Of a DNA stretch of 64,000 nucleotides, positions 16,444 to 24,927 are shown one piece after another. The stretch lies in the NCBI RefSeq assembly GCF_902809845.1, contig NZ_CADDWI010000013.1, positions 744,001-808,000 on the forward strand. Direction: 5' to 3'. Numbering within the stretch: position 1 is the stretch's first letter; every line of letters starts with the position of its first letter. A program made the translations under genes and the position numbers. The notes below the pieces were generated by a model that saw nothing but the letters and a program-made list of their open reading frames with translations, made no database searches and was not told the origin of the DNA. This DNA is from Chelativorans sp. Marseille-P2723. Lineage in GTDB: Bacteria; Pseudomonadota; Alphaproteobacteria; Rhizobiales; Rhizobiaceae.

Positions 16444-18182
16444 TCGCAAACAATGTGACGACAAAACTGCACCCGGCGCTTGAGGTCGATACGCCTTCGG
16501 GTGCACGGATGCTGGCGCAGGCATTCGCCAGACATGGGGTGCGCTTTACCTTCGGGCAGAGCATCCCGTCTCTGTTCCACCTGGTGGCGCCTGACCACGG
16601 CATGGAGCAGATCGTCTATCGTACGGAAAATGCCGGTGGGGCCATGGCCGACGGTTATTCCCGCGCCAGCAATCGTATCGCGCTCGTCACCGCGCAAAAC
16701 GGGCCCGCTGCTGCACTTCTTGTGGCGCCGCTCGCTGAGGCGCTGAAAGCTTCGGTGCCGGTTATCGCATTGGTGCAGGAGGTCTCGCCCCTGGCCGCGG
16801 ACCGCAACGCATTTCAAGAGCTTGACCATGCGGCCTTATTCTCCGGCGTGGCTAAATGGGTACGCCGCATCGACCATGTGTCGCGCATAGACGACTATGT
16901 CGATATGGCTGTTTCCGTCTCTTCCGGAGGGCGGCCTGGACCGGCGGTGCTTCTCGTGCCTGCAAACCTTCTTTCCGCACCTGCCGCCAGTTCTAACCGC
17001 CAGACGAGCATGGGCACGTTCCCGCTTGATCGGCCGGTTCCCGATCCTCGGGCGATTGCCGAAGCCGCGACGCTTCTCGCTACTGCGCGACAGCCGCTGG
17101 TCATTGCCGGCGGCGGGGTTCACTTATCGCAGGCGCAGGAGGCGTTGGCAGACCTTCAGGAGCGTTTCCACCTGCCGGTGGCGACCACCTTGATGGGCAA
17201 GGGCGCCGTCGATGAAAGACACCCGCTATCGCTTGGTATAGTCGGCCATGTCATGGGTGAGGGCTCAAGGAGCGAAACGCTGCATGATTTCGTGCGTGGC
17301 GCCGATGTCATTCTGCTGGTCGGCAATCGCACGAATGAGAATGGCACCAGTCACTGGCGTCTTTATCCGAGTGATGCGACCTACCTGCATCTCGACATTG
17401 ATGGGCTGGAGGTCGGGCGCAATTACGAAGCGCACCGACTGGTTGGCGATGCCCGAGCCGGTTTGCTCGCCTTGGCCGATGCGCTCGCCGGTCAAGATTG
17501 TGAACTGCGCAGAACTTCCCGTCCTGCTGTCGAGGCAGTGATCGCGGCGGCGCGCCGTCATTATCGTGCTGCGCTTGAGGCAAGGCTTGCGCGTAAAGCC
17601 ACTCACATCCGGCCCGAATCAGTGATGGTTGAACTTGACACCTTGCTTTCGCCTGAAAGCATTGTTGTTTCAGACGCTAGCTATGCCTCGGTCTGGACCG
17701 CCAACTATCTGACCGCGCAAAGGCCCGGAATGAGGTTTTTGTCACCGCGCGGACTTGCTGGGCTAGGCTGGGGGTTGCCGATGGCAATTGGCGCCAAGAT
17801 CGCATGTCCGGAAAGCGACGTTATTTGCGTAACCGGTGATGGCGGCTTCGCCCATTGCTGGGCGGAACTGGAAACCGCCGTCCGGCAGCGACTGAAAATA
17901 CCAGTACTCGTGCTCAACAATCAGATTCTGGGTTATCAGAAAGACGCCGAAGATGCGCTTTTCGGCGCCCATACCGAAGCCTGCACCTTTGAACCGGTCG
18001 ATCATGCCGCGCTTGCCCGCGCCTGTGGCGCAGAAGGCATCCGTGTCAGCAGCGACGCAGAAATAAGCGGGGCGCTGAAGCAGGCACTATCCCAAGATGG
18101 GCCGACCGTCATCGATATCATCACGGATCCCGCTGCAAGGCCGCCGCTTACTTTCTATCGGGGCCGGTTTGTGGATGCCTGA
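16437..18182 (+). CDS. ThDP-dependent enzyme, acetolactate synthase-like
   Basis: A 581-residue thiamine diphosphate enzyme with the three usual domains. The N-terminal PYR domain has the catalytic-type glutamate in YRTENAGGAMADGYSRA. The central domain contains RQPLVIAGGGVHLSQAQ. The C-terminal PP domain carries the ThDP/Mg motif GDGGFAHCWAELETA ending in LVLNNQ. It is not a biosynthetic IlvB by context: no regulatory subunit is nearby, and it overlaps the IpdB-like gene by 7 bases. Candidate roles are 2-oxoacid decarboxylation, carboligation, or cleavage of a cyclic dione, as known for cyclohexane-1,2-dione hydrolase. The last is a hypothesis only. Confidence 0.9.
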   Translation: MLIANNVTTKLHPALEVDTPSGARMLAQAFARHGVRFTFGQSIPSLFHLVAPDHGMEQIVYRTENAGGAMADGYSRASNRIALVTAQNGPAAALLVAPLAEALKASVPVIALVQEVSPLAADRNAFQELDHAALFSGVAKWVRRIDHVSRIDDYVDMAVSVSSGGRPGPAVLLVPANLLSAPAASSNRQTSMGTFPLDRPVPDPRAIAEAATLLATARQPLVIAGGGVHLSQAQEALADLQERFHLPVATTLMGKGAVDERHPLSLGIVGHVMGEGSRSETLHDFVRGADVILLVGNRTNENGTSHWRLYPSDATYLHLDIDGLEVGRNYEAHRLVGDARAGLLALADALAGQDCELRRTSRPAVEAVIAAARRHYRAALEARLARKATHIRPESVMVELDTLLSPESIVVSDASYASVWTANYLTAQRPGMRFLSPRGLAGLGWGLPMAIGAKIACPESDVICVTGDGGFAHCWAELETAVRQRLKIPVLVLNNQILGYQKDAEDALFGAHTEACTFEPVDHAALARACGAEGIRVSSDAEISGALKQALSQDGPTVIDIITDPAARPPLTFYRGRFVDA

Positions 18183-18206
18183 TCTGCTGCAAGGAAAGAG
18201 CATTCC

Positions 18207-19391
18207 ATGAAAGAAGCTGCAATTGTTTCAGTCGCCCGCACTCCGGTGGCCCGAGCCTTCAGGGGAGCCTACAACGATACCCATGCCGCCGATCTCGCGG
18301 GGCACGTTGTAGGGGAGGCCGTCAAACGAGCGGGTGTCGATCCCGAGCAAGTCGAAGAAGTGATTCTTGGTTGTGCGATGCAGGAAGGCACCACGGGCTA
18401 CAATATTTCCCGACAGGCGGCGATCCGTGCCGGGCTTTCTGTCAGTGTAAGCGCGGCAACGATCAATCGATTTTGTGCATCAGGGCTGCATGCGCTGGCC
18501 ATCGCGGCACAGGCTGTTCAGACAGGCGAAATCGAAGTCGCCGTGGCCGGCGGAATCGAATCCATCAGCCTTGTCCAGACGCCGGAGAAGAATAACAGCC
18601 GGCGTGAAAATCCATGGATAATGCAGCATAAGCCAGCGATATACATGCCGATGCTGCAAACCGCCGAGAATGTAGCGCAGCGCTACAACATCTCGCGCGA
18701 GGCTCAGGATGCTTACGCAGCCGAAAGCCATCAGCGTACCGCGCGCGCGCATTCTGCCGGCTTCTTTGCGGCCGAGCTTGTCCCTCTGGAGACCACGAAG
18801 CGCATCGAAGATCGCGAGACCGGCGAAATACGCTTCGAGACCGTATTGCTTTCGCATGACGAAGGCGTGCGGCCAAACAGCACTCCTCAAACCCTTGCAA
18901 AATTGTCGCCGGTCCTGTCGCCGGAAGGCACGATTACCGCCGGAAACGCCTCGCAGTTTTCCGACGGAGCGGCAGCTCTAGTGGTCATGGACGCGGATCT
19001 TGCCGCGCGTCGGGGTTTGAAGCCGCTGGCGATATTTCGAGGCTTTGCCTCTGCTGGATGCGAACCGGACGAGATGGGAGTTGGCCCAGTTTATGCCGTG
19101 CCGAAACTTTTGCGCCGATTCGGACTTAACGTTGCCGACATCGGACTATGGGAGCTTAACGAAGCCTTCGCCTCGCAGGTACTCTATTGCCGTGACCAAC
19201 TAGGCATCGATCCGCAGCGCTTTAATGTCAATGGCGGGGCAATTGCCGTTGGTCATCCCTACGGAATGAGCGGCGCACGGCTGGCGATTCATGCCATTTG
19301 CGAGGCTTCTCGACGGAAAGAAAAAACCGCGGTAATGACCATGTGTGTCGGTGCGGGGATGGGGGCTGCCGGACTTCTCGAGATAGTCTGA
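18207..19391 (+). CDS. Thiolase family acetyl-CoA acyltransferase
   Basis: A 394-residue thiolase. The nucleophilic cysteine lies in [19 protein letters not shown] (about residues 85-103). The catalytic histidine is in [17 protein letters not shown]. The second cysteine is in [17 protein letters not shown] near the C-terminus. The N-terminus ([20 protein letters not shown]) is the standard thiolase start. Length is normal. AAGGAAAG precedes ATG 18207. As the last enzyme of the operon it should release acetyl-CoA or propionyl-CoA from a 3-oxoacyl-CoA, consistent with beta-oxidation of the ring-opened product. It resembles FadA5/FadA6-type thiolases in context rather than by a diagnostic motif. 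Confidence 0.93.
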   Translation: MKEAAIVSVARTPVARAFRGAYNDTHAADLAGHVVGEAVKRAGVDPEQVEEVILGCAMQEGTTGYNISRQAAIRAGLSVSVSAATINRFCASGLHALAIAAQAVQTGEIEVAVAGGIESISLVQTPEKNNSRRENPWIMQHKPAIYMPMLQTAENVAQRYNISREAQDAYAAESHQRTARAHSAGFFAAELVPLETTKRIEDRETGEIRFETVLLSHDEGVRPNSTPQTLAKLSPVLSPEGTITAGNASQFSDGAAALVVMDADLAARRGLKPLAIFRGFASAGCEPDEMGVGPVYAVPKLLRRFGLNVADIGLWELNEAFASQVLYCRDQLGIDPQRFNVNGGAIAVGHPYGMSGARLAIHAICEASRRKEKTAVMTMCVGAGMGAAGLLEIV

Positions 19392-19411
19392 ATATAAGGA
19401 ATTTGACTCGA

Positions 19412-20191
19412 TTGAGTAAAACCACAACGCTGAACGGACAAGTAGACAAGAAAAGCCAAGCGGGTGGAAAGCAGACGCGCCAGGCGGCGGGTAAACGCAG
19501 GCCCGCCGCTAATACCCGTCGCGCATTGATGCGCGAAAAAATGCTCGAGAAAGCAGCGGAATTATTCTACGCAAATGGTTTTGGCAAGACGAGCATCAAT
19601 GACATAGCAGACTCGCTGACGCTGAAACGCTCTTCCCTCTACCATTACTTTCCGAATAAAGAAGCAATCCTGCGAGAACTGTTCGTTGAGGAATTCGAAC
19701 GACGTATATCGGAACTTCAATCTCTTTTTGACCGTGATGATCTAAGCGCTACGGAACGGCTTGAGCTTGCTGTAGAGGGAGCCATTACCCAGCGGCTGCG
19801 GGGCGGAGGAAGATTCCTGGTTTTCGACAGGCTCGAACCGGAAGTTCCGGATGAACTAAGGAAAAATTACAATCGCGGCAGGCGCCAGATACTCGATCTC
19901 TATACAGGTTTGGTCGAGGATGGCATCCGGGTGGGTGAATTTCGCCCAGTGGATCCTCAACTCACCGCTTTTGCCATGATCGGGATGTCGAACTGGACGG
20001 CCCTATGGTATTCGCCGTCAGGTCGTATGAAGCCCAGAGAAATCGCACGCAGCCTTACCAACCTTCTGGTCCATGGTATCAGCCAGCATACCAAAGATAC
20101 CAAAGCTGCCCTAGCTGACGAGATTCACTCGATTATCGATGGGATGCGTCGTGATATGGAGCAGCTAACAAACTTGATCAAGAATAAGTGA
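19412..20191 (+). CDS. TetR-family transcriptional regulator
   Basis: A TetR regulator of about 259 residues with a long basic N-terminal extension (KKSQAGGKQTRQAAGKRRP) before the helix-turn-helix. The DNA-binding domain reads MLEKAAELFYANGFGKTSIN, then DIADSLTLKRSSLYHYFPNK. The C-terminal ligand domain is typical. No ATG lies near the expected start. TTG 19412 after ATAAGGA is chosen, and an upstream start or a later ATG (MREKMLEK) is possible. It follows the thiolase on the same strand and may respond to an acyl-CoA intermediate, as KstR2 does in steroid catabolism (inference from position). Confidence 0.85.
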   Translation: MSKTTTLNGQVDKKSQAGGKQTRQAAGKRRPAANTRRALMREKMLEKAAELFYANGFGKTSINDIADSLTLKRSSLYHYFPNKEAILRELFVEEFERRISELQSLFDRDDLSATERLELAVEGAITQRLRGGGRFLVFDRLEPEVPDELRKNYNRGRRQILDLYTGLVEDGIRVGEFRPVDPQLTAFAMIGMSNWTALWYSPSGRMKPREIARSLTNLLVHGISQHTKDTKAALADEIHSIIDGMRRDMEQLTNLIKNK

Positions 20192-20687
20192 ACTGCACGC
20201 GACGCCGGTGAACGGAAGCATCCTGCCGCAAACCGGCCTAGAGGCATCCTCCCAGCGCTAGCTAGTATTGGACAGCAGGAATATCCGACGGCAAGACTGG
20301 CAGAGGGGAACTGCAGGCGCATGTTACGTTCGCTTCTGCATCATATGCAGCATCCGATACCGTATAGGATCGCGGCGCAAAGTATAGATTCTCAAAGAGT
20401 TGCTGCTGAGCGATCTATAGGAAAAAGCGTTTGCGTCCATGATCCTGCTCGTGCGCTTGGAAAGCACCTCGGCCATTCTTAATGCGCACGGCGACCTGCT
20501 GCCGGCGAACATGATCTTTGTGGTGCGTTCTCGATAATCGGTTGGTCCCCGCCTCCAGGACCCGAAGGAAGAAGCCGTCGAGAGTCCCGTTTTCCTGAAC
20601 CGCCGCTGCATTGGTGAGTCTTACTCAAGTCACCCAGTTCGCTGTTGACATTACGCTGCCCGTAATAGCATTATTCTAACCATAACC
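20192..20687. other. Intergenic region between the TetR gene and the CoA-transferase
   Basis: About 500 bases without a credible gene. A minus-strand frame at 20324-20611 has no ribosome-binding site or recognisable content. A TTGACA lies at 20645-20650 with TATTCT at 20672-20677, but the 21-base spacer is too long for a confident promoter. No terminator with a T-tract was seen after the TetR gene. Confidence 0.4.
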
Positions 20688-21899
20688 ATGGAGGCCGAGG
20701 TGCAGGCGTTGCTTGCGGGGGTTCGTGTCCTTGATCTGACCAATGTCCTGGCCGGGCCGATCTGCTGCTATCAACTGGCTCAGCTAGGGGCTGAGGTAAT
20801 CAAGGTCGAGGAACCGCGAAGCGGCGATCTTGCCCGCCAATTGGGAGCGGACCCGGCTCTCAATGCCAGAGGCATGGGCATATCCTTCCTTGCGCAGAAC
20901 GCCGGGAAGAAGTCGGTGACCCTCAATCTGAAGACGCAACTGGGCAAGGAACTTTTCCTCAAGCTGGCCGAAACCGCCAATGTTGTGGTCGAGAATTTCC
21001 GGCCGGGCGTGATGGAGCGGCTCGGCCTGTCGGCAAAGACCCTGCAAGAGCGCAATCGCTCCCTTGTTTATTGCGCCATCAGCGGCTTCGGTCAGGACGG
21101 CCCGCTGCGGAACAACCCTGCTTACGACCAGATCATCCAAGGACTTTCCGGGGTCATGAGCGTCACCGGCACACCTGAAACCGCGCCCTTGCGCGTCGGT
21201 TATCCCGTTGCCGATACCATGGGCGGCATCACCGCCGCCTTCGCCATCACAGCGGCCCTGTTCCGCCAGATGCGCAGCGGAGACGGCGAAATCATCGACG
21301 TGTCGATGCTTGAGGCGACGCTGGTCTCGATGGGCTGGAATGTCTCCAACTATCTGATCGGCGGCGTGGAACCACAACCGATGGGCAACGAGAACATGAC
21401 CGCCGCGCCATCTGGCGCCTTCCAGACCAAGGATGGGCTTCTCAATATCGCTGCCAACCGCCAGATCCAGTTCGAGAAGCTGTGCAAGCTTCTCAACCGC
21501 CCGGATCTCAAGTCGGACCCTCGCTTTGCCGAACCGGAGGCGCGCAAGGTCAATCGAATGGCCCTCAAGGGGGAACTAGAGACGGCATTGCGCAGCCGCA
21601 GCGCTGCGGAATGGTCCGAGCTCTTCAACAGCCATGGCATCCCCGCCGGAGAAGTGCTCTCTGTGCCGCAGGCTCTGGATCATCCCCAGATCGTCCATCG
21701 TGACTTCGTGAAGACCTTCAGCCCCGTTCCGGGAGTAGACCGGCCAGTTCGTGTCAGCCGCGCAGGTTTTCGGCTCGCCAGCGGCGATCCAGGTCCCGCC
21801 TCGCCGCCGCCCGCCCTCGGCCAGCACAATGCCGAAATTCTCGGTCCACTGCTCCCGGAGGGTGTAAGCCTGGCTGAACTTGAGGCAGAGACGGCATGA
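20688..21899 (+). CDS. Class III CoA-transferase (CaiB/BaiF family)
   Basis: A 403-residue family III CoA-transferase. It has the N-terminal GVRVLDLTNVLAGPICCYQLA and AQLGAEVIKVEEPRSGDLAR, the NVVVENFRPGVMERLGLS segment, and the active-site aspartate in NPAYDQIIQGLSGVMSVTG (near residue 147). C-terminal HPQIVHRDF is also typical. The start is ATG 20688; GTG 20700 is possible. It heads an operon with an IclR regulator, a citryl-CoA-lyase-like protein and a TctCBA importer. A natural reading is that it forms the CoA thioester of the imported acid, which the lyase then cleaves (inference). Confidence 0.92.
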   Translation: MEAEVQALLAGVRVLDLTNVLAGPICCYQLAQLGAEVIKVEEPRSGDLARQLGADPALNARGMGISFLAQNAGKKSVTLNLKTQLGKELFLKLAETANVVVENFRPGVMERLGLSAKTLQERNRSLVYCAISGFGQDGPLRNNPAYDQIIQGLSGVMSVTGTPETAPLRVGYPVADTMGGITAAFAITAALFRQMRSGDGEIIDVSMLEATLVSMGWNVSNYLIGGVEPQPMGNENMTAAPSGAFQTKDGLLNIAANRQIQFEKLCKLLNRPDLKSDPRFAEPEARKVNRMALKGELETALRSRSAAEWSELFNSHGIPAGEVLSVPQALDHPQIVHRDFVKTFSPVPGVDRPVRVSRAGFRLASGDPGPASPPPALGQHNAEILGPLLPEGVSLAELEAETA

Positions 21900-22600
21900 G
21901 CAGCTACGGAGTAGAGGCGGTGGAGCGAGCCCTGCAATTGCTCGATGCCTTTGATAACGGGCAGGAGGCATTCGAGTTGCGGGAACTGGCTGCCCGCACG
22001 GGCTTCAACAAGCCCATGATCATGCGGCTTGCCGCCTCGCTGGAGCGTTTCGGTTACCTCCGTCGGGACGCGCAGGGACGCTACCTTCTGGGGCCTAGCC
22101 TATGGCGCCTCGGGTCCCGCTATCGCCGCAACTTTTCGATCGAGGGTGCGATCAAGCCTGTTCTGGAAAGCATGGTTGCGCGCACCGAGGAGACGGCCGC
22201 CTTCTACGTGCGCGCTGGAGACCGGCGCATGTGCCTCTACCGACAGAATTCTCTTCGGCGCGCCCGGCATCATGTCGAGATCGGCGATCATTTTCCGCTT
22301 GATGCCGGTGCCGCGGGCCATCTCATCCTCGCCTTTACCGGTGCCCGCGGTTCTCTTTACGAGCAGATCCGAACCCGGGGCTATCACTTTTCGCATGGCG
22401 AGCGCGACCCGGATGTAAGCGGCATTGCCGCCCCTGTTTTTCGCGACGGAGGCGAATTTCTCGGCGCGCTCATCACCTCGGGTCTGCGCACGCGGATAGA
22501 ACCTTTGCTGGACAAGCTTCTTCCGATTACCATTGATGCCGCTCGAACCGCGTCAAGGTCGCTTGGTTACATGCCGGCCAAAGAGGATGCATACGCATGA
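21896..22600 (+). CDS. IclR-family transcriptional regulator
   Basis: A 234-residue IclR regulator, slightly short. The winged helix-turn-helix is FELRELAARTGFNKPMIMRL. The effector domain contains HHVEIGDHFPLDAGAAGHLI. The start codon overlaps the CoA-transferase stop (ATGA) and its own stop overlaps the next start, so it is embedded in the operon it probably controls. Its helix-turn-helix differs clearly from that of the IclR protein at 8159-8935, so a separate effector is likely. Confidence 0.88.
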   Translation: MSSYGVEAVERALQLLDAFDNGQEAFELRELAARTGFNKPMIMRLAASLERFGYLRRDAQGRYLLGPSLWRLGSRYRRNFSIEGAIKPVLESMVARTEETAAFYVRAGDRRMCLYRQNSLRRARHHVEIGDHFPLDAGAAGHLILAFTGARGSLYEQIRTRGYHFSHGERDPDVSGIAAPVFRDGGEFLGALITSGLRTRIEPLLDKLLPITIDAARTASRSLGYMPAKEDAYA

Positions 22601-23448
22601 ATGACGGCCGGAAGCTTGCGGAGGATTGGTGGACGACGTCCATCATCAAGATGCATCCAGGCAGCATACGCGTTCGCGGCTATGCCATTGAGGAACTGAT
22701 CGGACGTATAGGCTTCATCGAAATGATCTGGCTGATGCTGCGCGGCGAGCTGCCGGAGGCCGGCCAGGCGCGGCTGCTTGAAGCCGCAATAGTCGCTGGC
22801 GTGGATCATGGTCCGCAGGCTCCCTCGATTGCTGTGGCGCGCATGGCCATTACCTGCGGCATCGGCATCAATGGTGCCATGGCTTCCGCCATCAATACGC
22901 TTGACAATGTGCATGGCGGCGCGGGCGAGCAGGCGGTCCAGCTCTATCATCAGATTGCCGCGCAGGCGGTAAGCAAACCGCTGGTGGAAGCTGTCGCCTT
23001 TGTTCTGGAAGAGCGTCGTCTTTCCGGTGAAAAATATGTGCCCGGCTTCGGCCACCGCTTTCATCCGGTCGATCCTCGCGCGCCGCGGCTTTTGGAGCTT
23101 GTTGAAAGGGCTGTCGCTGACGGGATCGTTGAGGGTCGTTTTGCTGCTATCGGCCTGGCCGTGCAAGCTGCACTGGAAACTGCCAAGGGCCGTGCCATAC
23201 CCATGAACATCGACGGGGCGACAGCGGTGGTCTACGCCGAGCTGGGCTTTCCGCCGGCTTTATGCCGCGGGCTGTTCGTGCTCTCGCGATCAGTTGGGAT
23301 TCTGGCGCACGCATATGAGGAAAGTCTTTCCGGAAAGCGCAACAAGGGGCCGATTCCGCGTGAATGGCTATGGTCCTATGACGGCGCTGCGGATCGGGAT
23401 TTCGCCGCCCCGAAGCAAAGGCGGCGGAATGGGGCGCCGAGCCCCTGA
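22597..23448 (+). CDS. Citrate synthase-fold protein, citryl-CoA lyase-like
   Basis: A 283-residue protein with the citrate synthase core but much shorter than citrate synthase (about 430), matching citryl-CoA lyase length. The three catalytic positions are kept: the first histidine in DNVHGGAGEQAV (about residue 107), the second in GFGHRFHPVDPRAP (about 150) and the aspartate in MNIDGATAVVYAELGFPP (about 208). The N-terminus (EDWWTTSIIKMHPGSIRVRG) is that of citryl-CoA lyases, which split citryl-CoA to acetyl-CoA and oxaloacetate. Paired with the CoA-transferase at 20688 it would make an ATP-independent citrate (or homologue) cleavage route. The substrate is inferred. Confidence 0.85.
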   Translation: MNDGRKLAEDWWTTSIIKMHPGSIRVRGYAIEELIGRIGFIEMIWLMLRGELPEAGQARLLEAAIVAGVDHGPQAPSIAVARMAITCGIGINGAMASAINTLDNVHGGAGEQAVQLYHQIAAQAVSKPLVEAVAFVLEERRLSGEKYVPGFGHRFHPVDPRAPRLLELVERAVADGIVEGRFAAIGLAVQAALETAKGRAIPMNIDGATAVVYAELGFPPALCRGLFVLSRSVGILAHAYEESLSGKRNKGPIPREWLWSYDGAADRDFAAPKQRRRNGAPSP

Positions 23449-23471
23449 TTGTGCAATGTTGGGAGGAGAGA

Positions 23472-24437
23472 ATGAACAGACGTGAATTGATGGCTTCTGC
23501 CGGGGCTATCGGCTTGTGGGCGGCCGCGCCCGGTGTTGCCTTCTCGCAGGCTATGGACCAGCTTGAGATCTTCGTGCCGGCTGCGCCGGGTGGCGGATGG
23601 GATCAGACGGCGCGCGTAATGGCCGAAGTGCTGAGCAAGACCGGCATGATCGGTGGGAGCCGCATCTCCAATGTCGGCGGCGCGGGCGGCACGATCGGGC
23701 TGCCCCAATTCGTCAACCAGCACCGGGGTAATGGCAATGCTCTCATGACTGGAGGCATGGTAATGGTCGGCGCGATCATCACCAACAAGTCGCCGGTAGA
23801 TCTGAGCGCGGTCACCCCAATTGCACGGCTGACCGGCGAGTATCTTGCGATCGTCGTCCCTGCCGATTCGCCTATGCAGACTATGGCTGATCTCGTTGAT
23901 GCGCTTAAGGAGGATGTCGGCGCGGTGTCTTGGGCGGGCGGATCCGCCGGCGGGAGCGATCACATCCTTGCGGGTTTGGTGGCGAAGGCGGTCGGTGTCG
24001 AACCGGTGGCGGTCTCCTATGTCGCATTCGCCGGGGGAGGCGAGGCGCTGGCGGCAATCTTGGGAGGCCAGGTCACCTGCGGCGTTTCCGGATGGGGCGA
24101 GTTCTCCGAGCAGGTGGCGGCAGGCAATCTGCGCGTCCTCGGAATTTCTGCTCCCGAACGCGTGGAGGGAATCGATGCGCCGACCATCAAGGAACAGGGA
24201 GTGGACGTCGAGCTCCTGAACTGGCGCGCGGTCTTCGGGCCGCCCGACCTCGACGAGGAGGAGCGCACGGGCCTCATCACCCTCATGACAGAGATGGACG
24301 CAACGGCCGAGTGGCAGGAGGAACTTGAAAGACGGTCGTGGTCCCGGCTTTTCCTGGCAGGGGATGAGTTCGCTGCCTATCTTGAGGAAGACACGCAACG
24401 CATCCGCGGCATTCTCGAAGATCTCGGGCTGGCGTAA
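23472..24437 (+). CDS. tctC: Tripartite tricarboxylate transporter substrate-binding protein
   Basis: A 321-residue TctC/BugT-type periplasmic receptor. The N-terminus (MNRRELMASAGAIGLWAAAP) has a twin-arginine-like signal, with likely cleavage near AFSQ. The mature part begins LEIFVPAAPGGGWDQTARVM, the family's ligand-loop motif, followed by the glycine-rich SNVGGAGGTIGLPQFVN. GGGAGGAGAGA is a strong ribosome-binding site for ATG 23472. It works with the TctB and TctA subunits that follow. The operon's lyase and CoA-transferase suggest citrate or a related acid as ligand. Confidence 0.9.
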   Translation: MNRRELMASAGAIGLWAAAPGVAFSQAMDQLEIFVPAAPGGGWDQTARVMAEVLSKTGMIGGSRISNVGGAGGTIGLPQFVNQHRGNGNALMTGGMVMVGAIITNKSPVDLSAVTPIARLTGEYLAIVVPADSPMQTMADLVDALKEDVGAVSWAGGSAGGSDHILAGLVAKAVGVEPVAVSYVAFAGGGEALAAILGGQVTCGVSGWGEFSEQVAAGNLRVLGISAPERVEGIDAPTIKEQGVDVELLNWRAVFGPPDLDEEERTGLITLMTEMDATAEWQEELERRSWSRLFLAGDEFAAYLEEDTQRIRGILEDLGLA

Positions 24438-24447
24438 GGGGCGCAAA

Positions 24448-24927
24448 ATGGCGGGCTCCAGCACTGCAAGGCTCAGCACCGTCGCGCTGGTGGTTGCTGC
24501 GGTCGGCATCTGCGTGGTCTATCTAACCACGCAGATATCTGTTCCACCTGCCTACGCAAAGGTTGGCCCCACGGTCTTTCCCTACGCCGTGGGGGCAGTC
24601 CTGATCATTCTTGGCCTTTTCCTGTTGCGAGACGCCGTCCAGCAGCGATGGATATGCGAAGCCACCGATCCCGATGTGCCACGGCCTGACTTCGTTCCGA
24701 TCGCCTGGGTGGTGGGAGCCTTGCTCGCCAACCTCGTGCTCATCGAGCGAATTGGCTTCATCCTGTCTTCGACGCTGATGTACGCGCTTGTGGCGAAGGG
24801 ATTTGGGGCCAGACGAATATGGCTGGCAGCCCTTGTCGGTTTCCTACTTGCACTGGTCGCCTATTACGGCTTTGCCCGCGTCCTCAACCTGCGGATGGGC
24901 AGCGGCTTCATTGAGGATCTTCTTTGA
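24448..24927 (+). CDS. tctB: Tripartite tricarboxylate transporter small membrane subunit
   Basis: A 159-residue TctB protein with four predicted helices. The first is [19 protein letters not shown] and the second is [17 protein letters not shown]. The last two are [27 protein letters not shown] and [20 protein letters not shown], given here by their segments. The start is ATG 24448 (a longer frame begins within tctC). Its stop overlaps the tctA start (TGATG). Sequence conservation in TctB is low, so the call rests on topology and position between TctC and TctA. Confidence 0.85.
   Translation: MAGSSTARLSTVALVVAAVGICVVYLTTQISVPPAYAKVGPTVFPYAVGAVLIILGLFLLRDAVQQRWICEATDPDVPRPDFVPIAWVVGALLANLVLIERIGFILSSTLMYALVAKGFGARRIWLAALVGFLLALVAYYGFARVLNLRMGSGFIEDLL

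Noticed and set aside
16437-18182. Biosynthetic acetolactate synthase (IlvB)
   Set aside because: No IlvH partner, the gene is embedded in a catabolic operon, and the motif spacing fits general ThDP lyases equally well.
20645-20677. Promoter TTGACA...TATTCT before the CoA-transferase gene
   Set aside because: A 21-base spacer is too long for a confident sigma-70 call.
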